NCBI RefSeq assembly: GCF_014195585.1
Contig: NZ_JACICA010000008.1
Span: 1 to 64,000 of the forward strand
Direction: 5' to 3'
Length of the DNA: 64,000 nucleotides
Source of the DNA: Alloprevotella rava
GTDB lineage: Bacteria; Bacteroidota; Bacteroidia; Bacteroidales; Bacteroidaceae
The position numbers were made by a program, and so were the translations under genes. Under the pieces are notes generated by a model. That model saw only the letters and a list, made by a program, of their open reading frames with translations. It did not search any database and had not been told where the DNA came from. This document shows, one piece after another, positions 1 to 7,727 of this stretch. The first letter of the stretch is position 1, and the number at the start of each line of letters is the position of its first letter.

Positions 1-50
1 ATGCCTGATATAATAAGCTGTCGTTCATTTCTAATGAGGTTGGGCAACCA

Positions 51-58
51 CAAAGATA
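51..58 (-). promoter_or_regulatory. possible -7 box for a gene leaving the window
   Basis: TATCTTTG on the minus strand fits the Bacteroidetes TAnnTTTG box. An ATG at 28-26 on the same strand opens a reading frame (MNDSLLYQA) that runs off the left edge, 22 nt after the box. I see no well-spaced TTTG upstream, so this is only a hint that a leftward gene begins here. Confidence 0.3.
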
Positions 59-78
59 ATGAATAGACAGCTTTTATT

Positions 79-270
79 TTATAAGAAAAAAATAACACCA
101 ACGCAATTCGGGGATGAACCCTTATGTTCTTGATCTTTGACTTCCCGTTCTACTTCAGTTTTAGACTCTTTCGAGAAGTTGACACCTGCCTTTATACCAA
201 ATTGAAAGTTTTGGGCTTTTGCAGAAATCATTGCGGTTGCCATCAATAGTGTTATTGCTGTTTTCTTCAT
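79..270 (-). pseudogene. truncated outer-membrane beta-barrel protein (N-terminal remnant)
   Basis: A 63-residue frame starts with a clear signal peptide (lysines, hydrophobic core, AKAQ cleavage region) followed by FGIKAGVNFS. That motif is typical of the first strand of PorT/OMP_b-brl type Bacteroidetes porins. The frame then becomes charged and stops, so the remaining strands of a roughly 180-220-residue barrel are missing. I found no continuation in the 78 bases downstream inside the window. It is most likely a decayed gene, although a short secreted peptide cannot be excluded. Confidence 0.45.
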
Positions 271-321
271 GAATGTTAAGGTTTTTCTTTTTTATAACGC
301 TTTATTAATCTTATTATTTTG

Positions 322-2358
322 TTAGAAACCCTTATTCGCTTCTTTTTTATCTAGGTCCAGAATGTAAGCCCCTTGTTTTTTGATATCGTAGATTTCTATG
401 GCATTTTTAGATGCGTCTTTGATAAGTCTTTTGCGGTAAAAATCAGAGAGAGAATTATCAATAATGATAAGTTTGGGAATTATGTATTTTAGCGCATTAT
501 CGAGTTGTTGTTTGTAGCCCTTGCAAATGTAGAGAATATCTATGTTTATTTGCCCGCTTGCCTTGTATGGCATATTTTCTTGTAGGACAATAATGGTTTT
601 CTCATGAAATCTGAAGTAATTATATTTTCTGCTTGTCTTAAGTGAGGTTGTTATCGTCTTTGGGTTTAATTGGTATTCCTTCCAAAAAGTCTTTTTTATG
701 AATATGAGTTTTTCACTATTTTGCACAGAATCAGATAACCATATCTGGGAGTTGTTATTCTTGTTTATGAAGTGTATATTAGGACACTTGTAGAGATTGT
801 ATATTATAATTTGGGGAGAAAGTTTATGCTGCTCTATATTTATGATAGTAGCGATGAATAGTAGTATTACATAAAAACTTATTCCATATATTTTCCATGA
901 TCTATGGGTAAGTATAAATGAATAGATTTGATAAATGAGTAGATAGATGATGGCAACTATAAAAATAGATGGGTATATATCTATATGCGAATAGGGGAAT
1001 TCATTGATAAATGTGAGACTATGTTTTAGTACTCTAATAGACGAGTGTAGAGAGATTGCCAGAAAAGGTTGTGCGAAAGGGATGAGGAAGAATAGGAGAG
1101 AGGTTAATAAGATGATGCTAGCAAGAGGGATGACAATAATGCTAGATAGAATGCTATACGTTGGGAATATGTGAAAGTAAAGCCCAACGAGTGGTGCTGT
1201 TCCTATTTGTGCGCATAGAGAAGTTATGAGAAGTTTGTAGATAACTTGCAGAATTTTGTATTTTTCTACGAAACGGAAACGTGGCAATATAGGACTTATT
1301 ATGACAATGCCCATAACTGCTGAAGCTGATAGTTGGAAACCTATATCAAAGATTGCTTGTGGAGAAATTAGTAAGATTGTTACGACTGCTAGTGATAGGC
1401 AGTCGATTGCTTTCACATTTCGTCGGAGGCATCCAGCTATAAGACCTATTGTTGACATAAGTGCCGCGCGGCAGAGTGACATTGGTGCACCAACTAAACC
1501 TACAAACATCCATATTAGTAGGAGTGTTATGCCAGTAAGAATCACTCGTTGAAATCGTTTTCTTGTATGTCTAAGTAGATAGAATACAAGCATGAAAAGG
1601 ATGCCTAAATGCAAACCGCTGAGCGCCAGAATATGAGATGTTCCAGTTTCTGAGAATAAGTCCTTAGTGTCCGAAGTCAATAGAGATTTTTCTCCAAGAG
1701 TCATGGCAGCAATTACTGCCAAATCCTCGCCATCTAGATAATCTTTATATTGCCGAATGAGTCTTTCTCTCCCTTTTTGAAGAAATGATAAACTTTCCGT
1801 AGTTTCTGATATTTTCCAATTATCTGCATAACAAAAACAAACACCCTTATAATCTTGTCGTCTAAGATAAGTGGCATAATCAAACTCCCCTGGATTGCCA
1901 TTGTTGTGTGGCTGTTCTATTTGTGTGTTAAGCAGGATTTTATCTCCTAAATGAGGCTGGTTTTTACTTTTTAATAGTGTAGCTCGTACTTTTTCTTTTC
2001 CTATCCATACATCTGCAATCCAGTTTTTCTCTTTTTCTTTGGGTACAGAACGAATAGTACCAATATAAATTTGCTTCTCTTTTGGCCATTCGTGTATATC
2101 GTCTATTCGGTTAATGCTTAGTCGAAAAACTCCAAACAAAATTAGGGCAGAGCCAATGCAGAAGAGAGCTACCTTTCTAAAGTATATAGCCGATAAAAGG
2201 AGACTGATGACAATACATACTAGCGGCAAAAGCAGTGAACGGATATATGGAAAAGCAATGTCACCAATCAGTATTCCGGCTCCTAATAGTATGGAAGTAG
2301 GAAGTAGAGGAGTGTCGAAGCAAATGTTACTAAATGTTGGTTTCCTGAGATTTTGCAT
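322..2358 (-). CDS. comEC: ComEC/Rec2-family DNA uptake channel protein
   Basis: A polytopic membrane protein of about 678 residues. The N-terminal part (roughly residues 10-170) resembles the DUF4131 region. The competence domain follows, with the family motif SHILALSGLHLGI near residue 240 and many transmembrane helices to about residue 520. In transforming bacteria ComEC carries single-stranded DNA across the inner membrane. The C-terminal soluble part lacks the HxHxDH metal motif of the metallo-beta-lactamase domain found in longer ComEC proteins. I chose the ATG at 2358 (MQNLRK) over an upstream ATG at 2409, because the longer form would overlap comF by 80 nt; the chosen start overlaps it by 29 nt. 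It is cotranscribed with comF. Confidence 0.88.
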   Translation of the reverse strand: MQNLRKPTFSNICFDTPLLPTSILLGAGILIGDIAFPYIRSLLLPLVCIVISLLLSAIYFRKVALFCIGSALILFGVFRLSINRIDDIHEWPKEKQIYIGTIRSVPKEKEKNWIADVWIGKEKVRATLLKSKNQPHLGDKILLNTQIEQPHNNGNPGEFDYATYLRRQDYKGVCFCYADNWKISETTESLSFLQKGRERLIRQYKDYLDGEDLAVIAAMTLGEKSLLTSDTKDLFSETGTSHILALSGLHLGILFMLVFYLLRHTRKRFQRVILTGITLLLIWMFVGLVGAPMSLCRAALMSTIGLIAGCLRRNVKAIDCLSLAVVTILLISPQAIFDIGFQLSASAVMGIVIISPILPRFRFVEKYKILQVIYKLLITSLCAQIGTAPLVGLYFHIFPTYSILSSIIVIPLASIILLTSLLFFLIPFAQPFLAISLHSSIRVLKHSLTFINEFPYSHIDIYPSIFIVAIIYLLIYQIYSFILTHRSWKIYGISFYVILLFIATIINIEQHKLSPQIIIYNLYKCPNIHFINKNNNSQIWLSDSVQNSEKLIFIKKTFWKEYQLNPKTITTSLKTSRKYNYFRFHEKTIIVLQENMPYKASGQINIDILYICKGYKQQLDNALKYIIPKLIIIDNSLSDFYRKRLIKDASKNAIEIYDIKKQGAYILDLDKKEANKGF

Positions 2359-3082
2359 GGCTTGAAATTCCTTTTGGGTGAGAACCTGCAACATAGGCAG
2401 TAAGCACACTGATTTTAACTCCTTCTACTTCACATAGTTTTTTTGCACAAGAGAGAATTGTTGAACCTGTTGTAATCACATCGTCAATCAGTAGCAGGTG
2501 TTTCCCGCATATCTCTTCGGTTCTTTGTATCTCAAAAATGTTCTGCACATTTTCTTCTCTTTGCTGTGTTGTTAATCGGGTTTGTGTCGCATTGTCAGTT
2601 TTTCTAATGATTAGATCTGTTGCTATAGGTATCCCTGCAACTCTAGAAACTCCGATGGCTAACATTTCACTTTGGTTGTATCCCCTCTTTTTCAATCGGC
2701 TACGAGAGAGAGGTATGGGTACAATGTAGTCAATCGCTGTAAAAAAATCGGAGTCGATAAGATCTTCTGCCATACATTGTCCTAGGAAAATTCCCATGTC
2801 TACATTGTTTGCATATTTGAGTTGGAGAATAGGCAGTATAGTGTAGTTGTTCGCTTGATAATATATGAGTGAATTTGCTCTGACTATAGGAATCTTACCC
2901 CAAAATATTCTTTCGATGCCATTTTCTTTTTCTCCGTGTATGTTCGTGAATGGAAGTAGCGCCCAGCATTTTATGCAGAGTTGTTCTTCTTCTGCCTTGA
3001 GCCGTCTTCCACAGATGCAGCAATGGCGGGGCAGGATGATGTCAGCGATGTCCCTCAGTAAGGTTAATATACGGTGTATCAT
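2330..3082 (-). CDS. comF: ComF-family phosphoribosyltransferase-like protein
   Basis: A protein of about 250 residues. It has an N-terminal four-cysteine zinc site (CCICGRRL then CIKC, residues 18-37) and a C-terminal type I phosphoribosyltransferase fold whose PRPP loop reads LLIDDVITTGST. ComF proteins support natural transformation and are usually paired with comEC, as here. A longer frame begins with TTG at 3091, but that codon lies inside the probable -7 box (3089-3096). The ATG at 3082 is therefore preferred, which makes the message almost leaderless. The biochemical substrate of ComF is not established. Confidence 0.87.
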   Translation of the reverse strand: MIHRILTLLRDIADIILPRHCCICGRRLKAEEEQLCIKCWALLPFTNIHGEKENGIERIFWGKIPIVRANSLIYYQANNYTILPILQLKYANNVDMGIFLGQCMAEDLIDSDFFTAIDYIVPIPLSRSRLKKRGYNQSEMLAIGVSRVAGIPIATDLIIRKTDNATQTRLTTQQREENVQNIFEIQRTEEICGKHLLLIDDVITTGSTILSCAKKLCEVEGVKISVLTAYVAGSHPKGISSHAKSQETNI

Positions 3083-3088
3083 ATCAAG

Positions 3089-3096
3089 CAAATATA
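3089..3096 (-). promoter_or_regulatory. -7 box of comF-comEC
   Basis: TATATTTG on the minus strand matches TAnnTTTG. Only 6 nt separate it from the comF ATG at 3082, so transcription should begin at or just before the start codon. No good -33 TTTG is seen. Confidence 0.5.
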
Positions 3097-3116
3097 GGAC
3101 TTTCTTTCCGTCTTAC

Positions 3117-3147
3117 TTTAAGAAATACTGAAAATGTTATAACTTCG
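3117..3147 (+). promoter_or_regulatory. probable promoter of the RluA-type gene
   Basis: TTTA at 3117-3120, a 19-nt spacer and TAACTTCG at 3140-3147 match the Bacteroidetes promoter with one base off in each box. The ATG at 3160 is 12 nt beyond the -7 box. Confidence 0.45.
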
Positions 3148-3159
3148 CACGCCAAATAA

Positions 3160-4065
3160 ATGAAAATGCAGAATAAGAGCCAACAACTATTTACAAGTTT
3201 TGTTGTAAAAACAGCTACAACACTTTTACCCTTTATTCAACACTGCTTGAATGGTATTAGCCGCAGCAAGGCTAAATCTATTATGACAGGTGGAGGAGTG
3301 AGGGTTGATCGTGCCATTGTAAAACAATTTGATTATGAATTGCAGCCTGGTATGCGTGTAGAAATTAGCAGACGCAAGCCAAAGAATGAGCTATCCAATA
3401 AATTTGTACGAATTGTTTACGAAGACTCTCAAATCATTGTTATAGAGAAAGCTATAGGTATTCTTTCAATGGCTTCGATGAATCATCCCTATTGTGTGAA
3501 GACAATTTTGGATGAATACTTTCGCAGGACTCATCAAAAGTGTACAGCGCATGTTGTCCATCGTTTGGATCGCGACACCTCAGGGCTTTTAGTTTATGCT
3601 AAGACGCAACGTGCAGAGCAAATATTGGAAAATAATTGGCAAAGCATTGTTACCGATCGCCGTTATGTGGCTTTGGTTTCTGGGCGTATGGAAGAGAAGG
3701 CTGGTGTTGTTAGAAGTTGGCTCAAGGACAATAAGGCGTATTTCACTTATTCTTCGGAAACTGACAATGGTGGTAAATATGCAGTCACGCATTTCAAGAC
3801 CATAAAGGCAGCAGATAGATATTCTCTAGTAGATCTAAAATTGGAGACAGGACGTAAGAATCAGATCCGTGTGCACATGAAAGATTTGAATCATCCTGTA
3901 TGTGGTGACATAAAATATGGTAATGGTGATGATCCGATAGGGCGTTTAGCTCTTCACGCTTTCCGTTTAAATTTTTTCCATCCTATTACAAGCGAACCTC
4001 TTCGTTTTGAAACTCCTTATCCCAAAAACTTTTTAAGTGTATTCCACCCGTCTGCTGACAGATAA
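3160..4065 (+). CDS. RluA-family pseudouridine synthase
   Basis: A 301-residue protein converting uridine to pseudouridine in rRNA or tRNA. Residues 20-70 form an S4-like RNA-binding domain (SRSKAKSIMTGGGVRVD). The catalytic domain carries the family motif HRLDRDTSGLL near residue 135, whose second aspartate is the nucleophile. Further conserved elements are TGRKNQIRVH and the C-terminal HAFRLNF block. These place it in the RluA/RluC/RluD group, but the modified position cannot be told from sequence alone. It is transcribed divergently from comF, with overlapping promoter regions in a 77-bp gap. Confidence 0.87.
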   Translation: MKMQNKSQQLFTSFVVKTATTLLPFIQHCLNGISRSKAKSIMTGGGVRVDRAIVKQFDYELQPGMRVEISRRKPKNELSNKFVRIVYEDSQIIVIEKAIGILSMASMNHPYCVKTILDEYFRRTHQKCTAHVVHRLDRDTSGLLVYAKTQRAEQILENNWQSIVTDRRYVALVSGRMEEKAGVVRSWLKDNKAYFTYSSETDNGGKYAVTHFKTIKAADRYSLVDLKLETGRKNQIRVHMKDLNHPVCGDIKYGNGDDPIGRLALHAFRLNFFHPITSEPLRFETPYPKNFLSVFHPSADR

Positions 4066-4080
4066 GGATAATTGTTTCGA

Positions 4081-4160
4081 AAAATACAATAAGGAAATTG
4101 GAAAATACAATAAGGCTGTCATCTGACAGCCTTATTGTGTCAGTTGACGCAATAAGGAAA
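4081..4160. repeat. CAATAAGG dispersed palindromic repeat, copy A
   Basis: Three direct CAATAAGG units (4083, 4108 and 4149 regions) and an inverted CCTTATTG lie in the gap between two convergent genes. The core is a perfect 15-bp inverted repeat at 4107-4121 and 4124-4138 with a 2-nt loop. The same building blocks recur near 13.3, 31.0 and 49.2 kb. A T-tract does not follow, so it is not a simple terminator. Confidence 0.75.
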
Positions 4161-4275
4161 ATCTCGTTGTGCTGTAAGGTCTTGAAAGGTAAGTCGTTAT
4201 CTGTGAGTAATTCTCTTTTTTTGATAGTGTGGGCGCGTACTTATTCTCTCTATTAGAGGCTGCGTAATCTTGAAT

Positions 4276-4316
4276 AAAAAATAGACTTGCAAGAAAAACT
4301 TGTAAGTCTATTTTTT
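4276..4316. terminator. bidirectional terminator
   Basis: Arms of 18 bp (4276-4293 and 4299-4316) around a 5-A loop, with A/T runs at both ends. It overlaps the stop codon of the 84-residue gene on the minus strand and faces the RluA-type gene on the plus strand. Confidence 0.75.
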
Positions 4317-4562
4317 ATGAGAACGTGGGAATATTTTTCTGAAGCCTTTAAACATTTTGTAACCAAACAAGATGCCGTCTACGATTGCTGCAGTTTGTTG
4401 TGCCTTGTTCATCCAATTTTCAATAATGTTGTGGCTCGGAGGAGGCGGGGCAAAGAGCGTTGAGAAGTTTTGCTGAATGTCCTCCCGCTTCTTTTGCATT
4501 TTCTTTTCCAGCTCTAGTTGGCGCAAACGGAGGTTATCTAAATCGAATTTATTCTGTGCCAT
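4308..4562 (-). CDS. small conserved-context protein of the YtxH/holin-like operon
   Basis: An 84-residue protein I do not recognise by family. Residues 8-30 are heptad-like and strongly charged (LRLRQLELEKKMQKKRED), suggesting a short coiled coil. The C-terminus ends in a basic RKIFPRSHKK tail, and there is one weakly hydrophobic stretch (AAIVDGILFGYKMF). Its start overlaps the upstream holin-like gene by 14 nt, indicating translational coupling. Genes at this position after YtxH and phage-holin-family proteins are common in Bacteroidales and are usually left as hypothetical. A peripheral membrane role alongside its two neighbours is an inference. Confidence 0.65.
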   Translation of the reverse strand: MAQNKFDLDNLRLRQLELEKKMQKKREDIQQNFSTLFAPPPPSHNIIENWMNKAQQTAAIVDGILFGYKMFKGFRKIFPRSHKK

Positions 4563-4938
4563 CTAATTTTTCTTTTATTGATTCATCGGATTTAAGAAAC
4601 AATTCTCCTATGAAGTTAGCAATGGGATTAAGAATCCAAGCTGTTCGCTTTGCATAAACTATGCATCCCAAAAGTAGATAGCAACCGGCTACAATTAGGC
4701 AAGCTATAGCTGTTCCACCTACATGAGGAGCTAAAGCCAAAGCTAAAGTTCCAGACAGAAAAAGAATGATAATGGCTGCCAATACGAACGCAATGCCCCC
4801 TACGATAAGCGCAGTTACGAGGATGGACAACTTGCGAATAAGTCCAATCTGAACAGATTCGGCTTTGAGCTCTGCGTATTCTTTCAGATTAAGACATAAC
4901 TCGCGTATGGTCTGTATGTTTTGGTCAGATGATAACAT
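4549..4938 (-). CDS. phage holin superfamily (DUF1469-like) membrane protein
   Basis: About 129 residues from the preferred ATG at 4938 (MLSSDQ). The longer frame from 4989 adds 17 residues that look unrelated to the family. A charged amphipathic N-terminus (LCLNLKEYAELKAES) precedes two transmembrane helices, LVTALIVGGIAFVLAAIIIL and a second from about residue 75 to 97. This matches the Phage_holin_3_6/DUF1469 architecture of small bacterial inner-membrane proteins often encoded next to YtxH proteins. They are linked to envelope stress by context rather than proven function. It lies between the YtxH gene and a small hypothetical gene. Confidence 0.7.
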   Translation of the reverse strand: MLSSDQNIQTIRELCLNLKEYAELKAESVQIGLIRKLSILVTALIVGGIAFVLAAIIILFLSGTLALALAPHVGGTAIACLIVAGCYLLLGCIVYAKRTAWILNPIANFIGELFLKSDESIKEKLDGTE

Positions 4939-5010
4939 TGCAAGCAAAGAGGATTTACAAAAGGAAGAAGGTACCTTGTTTAAGCACAACCTCCTTCCTT
5001 GATCTGCATT

Positions 5011-5250
5011 TTACTCGTTGACAGGTTTGAGTTCTTCTGCGATGTCGTCAACCATGCCTTCCATGTCTTCACGACTGAGCTTAATGCCCTTACGCTTTAG
5101 AGTCTCGTTAACGCGATCGGCAATTTTCGTGCCCTGATCTAATAGCTTTTTACGTGTGTCAGCACCTTTCTCTGGTGCCAACAAAAGGCCTACGGCTGCA
5201 CCTACAGCAGCACCACCCAAAAATGATACGAAAATACTTAAACCTTTCAT
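5011..5250 (-). CDS. YtxH domain protein
   Basis: A 79-residue protein with one N-terminal glycine/alanine-rich transmembrane helix (FVSFLGGAAVGAAVGLLLAP) and the family signature APEKGADTRKKL. An acidic/basic helical tail follows. YtxH proteins resemble the Bacillus YtxH/GsiB stress group and occur widely in Bacteroidetes without a defined function. It is the first gene of a three-gene minus-strand operon. Confidence 0.75.
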   Translation of the reverse strand: MKGLSIFVSFLGGAAVGAAVGLLLAPEKGADTRKKLLDQGTKIADRVNETLKRKGIKLSREDMEGMVDDIAEELKPVNE

Positions 5251-5286
5251 TGTTTAGGGATATTAATATTAAAATGTTTGATAGGG

Positions 5287-5320
5287 CGAAGATAAGGCTT
5301 TTTCGATAAAATGAATCAAA
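5287..5320 (-). promoter_or_regulatory. probable promoter of the YtxH operon
   Basis: On the minus strand TTTG (5320-5317), a 22-nt spacer and TATCTTCG (5294-5287). The -7 box is of the TTCG variant seen elsewhere in the window, and the spacing is slightly longer than usual. Confidence 0.45.
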
Positions 5321-5379
5321 AAATACGGTTATATTTTTGAAGAATGATACACTTTAATGTAGTTTAACGCACTAAAAAC

Positions 5380-5410
5380 TTGAAAATACAGTTTTAGAAT
5401 TGTATTTTTG
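5380..5410 (+). promoter_or_regulatory. promoter of the SPOR lipoprotein gene
   Basis: TTG at 5380-5382, a 20-nt spacer and TATTTTTG at 5403-5410 fit the Bacteroidetes consensus. The start codon at 5485 follows after a leader of about 70 nt. Confidence 0.6.
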
Positions 5411-5484
5411 CAAAATCAAAATGTAAATATGAGGTTTGTGAACAACCTCTTTACTATAAAAATACTAACAAAATATATCTATAA

Positions 5485-5991
5485 ATGAAGAAAACTCTGT
5501 TTTTGGCTCTTGCGGTATGCTTTGCTACAGCATTGACATCTTGTAAATCAAAAGAAAGTGCTTGGCAACAAGCTTATAACCAAGCTACAGCAGCTCAGGC
5601 TACGGATGACAATACAGTTGCAGTAGCTCCTGTAAACAATGATGTAACGGTAACACCCGTTACAACCTCACAGAATTCAAACGCTGCTGTGAATGACCCT
5701 GACGTGCGCACTATCAATGGTCCGTTGACCGTTGTTAGCGGTAATCCGCTGAAGACCTACAGCGTAGTAGTGGGTAGTTTTGTTAATCAAGCAAATGCAC
5801 TTAGCCTCAAGGAGCAGTTGGCAAATGGAGGCTATGATTCTCGCGTGGTTAAGACCAATGAAACGATCAATGGTCAGACAGGTTGGTATCGTGTTATTGC
5901 TAGTTCTTTCAACGAAAAAAATAGTGCGATGCAATCACGTAGCGAATTACGCGGTAAATATGCTGGAGCTTGGTTGCTCTACACAAGATAA
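5485..5991 (+). CDS. SPOR-domain lipoprotein
   Basis: A 168-residue protein with a lipoprotein signal peptide whose lipobox LTSC puts the acylated cysteine at residue 20. A low-complexity linker rich in A, T, V and N (residues 30-75) follows. A C-terminal SPOR domain runs from about 85 to 168 (TYSVVVGSFVNQANA, then GWYRVIASSF). SPOR domains bind glycan strands of septal peptidoglycan stripped of stem peptides, so this is probably an envelope or division-associated lipoprotein. It is a single-gene unit with its own promoter, closed by a strong hairpin. Confidence 0.85.
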   Translation: MKKTLFLALAVCFATALTSCKSKESAWQQAYNQATAAQATDDNTVAVAPVNNDVTVTPVTTSQNSNAAVNDPDVRTINGPLTVVSGNPLKTYSVVVGSFVNQANALSLKEQLANGGYDSRVVKTNETINGQTGWYRVIASSFNEKNSAMQSRSELRGKYAGAWLLYTR

Positions 5992-6016
5992 TCTGAGTTA
6001 AAACAGAATGTAAAAC

Positions 6017-6050
6017 GAAGCCACTTCTCTTAGAGGAGTGGCTTCTTTAA
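6017..6050. terminator. bidirectional terminator
   Basis: A 13-bp stem (6017-6029 and 6033-6045, one G-U pair) with a TTA loop followed by TTTAATT. It sits between the convergent SPOR lipoprotein and phosphatase genes and likely serves both. Confidence 0.8.
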
Positions 6051-6051
6051 T

Positions 6052-6510
6052 TCATCGTATTGATTTTATTATTCCGTCGCAGCAATCTTCTATCAAGTCT
6101 ATTGCCCATTCGAAATCTTCTGGCCCTCCATAATAAGGGTCGGGAATATTCAGAGTGTCGTATTGAGAGATAAACGCCGTGGCACGATAGATTTTGTCGC
6201 GATCATCATCATTACGCACCAGCTTTTCAAGGCCTCGCACATTGTTTTCATCCATTGCTATAATGAGATCAAACTTATCGAAATCCTCCGTTCGAACAGG
6301 CCTAGAGTGGTGTGTCAGTTCATAGCCTCGGCGAGCAGCATGTTCTCTCATACGTGAGTCAGGAAGCTCTCCCTGGTGATAGTCAATGATACCAGCAGAG
6401 TCAACAATAAGGTCTACGCCTGCTTCCTTTGCTTTCACTCTAAGCACCTCCTCTGCAGTGGCAGAGCGACAGATGTTTCCGAGACAGATAAATAAGATTT
6501 TTCTTTTCAT
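6052..6510 (-). CDS. low-molecular-weight protein tyrosine phosphatase
   Basis: A protein of 152 residues. The P-loop CLGNICRS near the N-terminus gives the CX5R signature with nucleophilic cysteine and phosphate-binding arginine. The general-acid loop DPYYGGPEDF lies near residue 115. An upstream ATG (6705) would add 65 residues with no family resemblance and would run through the opposite rlmN start, so 6510 is chosen. Such enzymes dephosphorylate tyrosine residues, often opposing BY-kinases in capsule or exopolysaccharide synthesis. No kinase is nearby, so the target is unknown. Confidence 0.9.
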   Translation of the reverse strand: MKRKILFICLGNICRSATAEEVLRVKAKEAGVDLIVDSAGIIDYHQGELPDSRMREHAARRGYELTHHSRPVRTEDFDKFDLIIAMDENNVRGLEKLVRNDDDRDKIYRATAFISQYDTLNIPDPYYGGPEDFEWAIDLIEDCCDGIIKSIR

Positions 6511-6515
6511 ATTTG

Positions 6516-6523
6516 CAAAGATA
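6516..6523 (-). promoter_or_regulatory. -7 box of the tyrosine phosphatase gene
   Basis: TATCTTTG on the minus strand ends 5 nt before the ATG at 6510, predicting an essentially leaderless message. No well-placed -33 TTTG is found. Confidence 0.5.
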
Positions 6524-6600
6524 TAACATTTGTCAAAAAGAAATGGATAACATGTTTCTTTCTTTGTCCTTTTTGCTCTACAAGATAAAGTGTTTGCGTA

Positions 6601-6616
6601 TATTTTTGTAACTTCG
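6601..6616 (+). promoter_or_regulatory. overlapping -7 boxes of rlmN
   Basis: TATTTTTG (6601-6608) is immediately followed by TAACTTCG (6609-6616). The ATG at 6624 lies 7 nt after the second box. Neither has a good -33 element, so which one is used is undecided. Confidence 0.4.
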
Positions 6617-6623
6617 CTCCCAA

Positions 6624-7694
6624 ATGAATACTCGAATGACAGAGTCATTAGAAAAAAAACCGGTTCTTCTTGGGTTAACATTGGAGGAACTGAAAGAAAT
6701 AGCAATAGATTTGGGCTTACCTGCTTTTGTTGGAAAGCAGCTTGCAGGTTGGATTTATGGGCATAAAGTGAATGGTTTTGAACAGATGACGAATCTGTCT
6801 AAAACAGCTCGTGAACGTTTAGCTGCTAACTACGAAATTGGTAGCCGCGCCCCTGTTGATGCTCAATACTCGAAGGACGGTACAATCAAATATCTTTATC
6901 AAACAGCTAAAGGAGATTATATTGAAACTGTATATATCCCTACACCTGATCGCGCCACGCTGTGTGTGTCTTGTCAGGTTGGTTGCAAAATGCACTGTGC
7001 CTTTTGTATGACGGGACGCCAAGGATGGACCGCTTCATTATCTGCGGCAGATATTCTGAATCAAATATATAGTCTTCCTGAGCGCGAGAAGCTGACAAAC
7101 ATTGTCTTTATGGGCCAAGGTGAGCCTTTTGACAATTTGGACAATGTGCTTCGTGCAACAACAGCTCTAACGGCTGAATGGGGATATGCCTGGAGTCCTA
7201 AACGTATCACTGTCAGTAGTGTTGGATTGGCAAAAGGATTAGTACGCTTCTTAGAAGAGAGCCAGTGTAATCTGGCCATTAGTCTTCATCATCCGATACC
7301 CTCAGAGCGTTTAAAATTGATGCCTGCGGAACAAGCCTTCGGTATTACTGATGTTATTAATGTATTACACCAGTACGACTTCTGTAGGAAAGATCCAGTT
7401 CGTAGGGATGTACCGAAACAGCGTCGCTTATCGTTTGAATACATCGTGTTCGATGGTATTAACGACTCTAAAGAGCATGCGCAAGCAGTTGTAGAATTGC
7501 TCCGAGGCTTAGATTGTCGTATGAACCTTATACGTTTCCATGATATTCCAGATACGTCGTTGCGTGGAGTGAATGACGAGCGCATGATCAAGTTTCGCGA
7601 CTATCTGACTAACCATGGTGTTTTTGCCACCATTCGTTCGAGTAGAGGACAAGACATTTTTGCTGCTTGTGGACTACTCACTACAAAAAACTAG
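6624..7694 (+). CDS. rlmN: dual-specificity RNA methyltransferase RlmN
   Basis: A 356-residue radical-SAM enzyme that methylates C2 of A2503 in 23S rRNA and of A37 in some tRNAs. The [4Fe-4S] motif CKMHCAFC is at residues 121-128. The two catalytic cysteines correspond to C114 (TLCVSCQ) and C349 (IFAACGLL). Other family blocks are visible: VFMGQGEPFDN, CNLAISLHHP and FEYIVFDGINDS. It may be cotranscribed with pdxA, 33 nt downstream. Confidence 0.95.
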   Translation: MNTRMTESLEKKPVLLGLTLEELKEIAIDLGLPAFVGKQLAGWIYGHKVNGFEQMTNLSKTARERLAANYEIGSRAPVDAQYSKDGTIKYLYQTAKGDYIETVYIPTPDRATLCVSCQVGCKMHCAFCMTGRQGWTASLSAADILNQIYSLPEREKLTNIVFMGQGEPFDNLDNVLRATTALTAEWGYAWSPKRITVSSVGLAKGLVRFLEESQCNLAISLHHPIPSERLKLMPAEQAFGITDVINVLHQYDFCRKDPVRRDVPKQRRLSFEYIVFDGINDSKEHAQAVVELLRGLDCRMNLIRFHDIPDTSLRGVNDERMIKFRDYLTNHGVFATIRSSRGQDIFAACGLLTTKN

Positions 7695-7727
7695 AAGAAG
7701 AGAAGAATCAAAAATAGCATTTTGTTT

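Noticed and set aside
6511-6705. N-terminal extension of the tyrosine phosphatase
   Set aside because: The 65 extra residues resemble nothing in the family and run through the divergent rlmN start and the -7 box.
7722-7727. TTG start for pdxA
   Set aside because: An ATG lies two codons later and gives a normal N-terminus.
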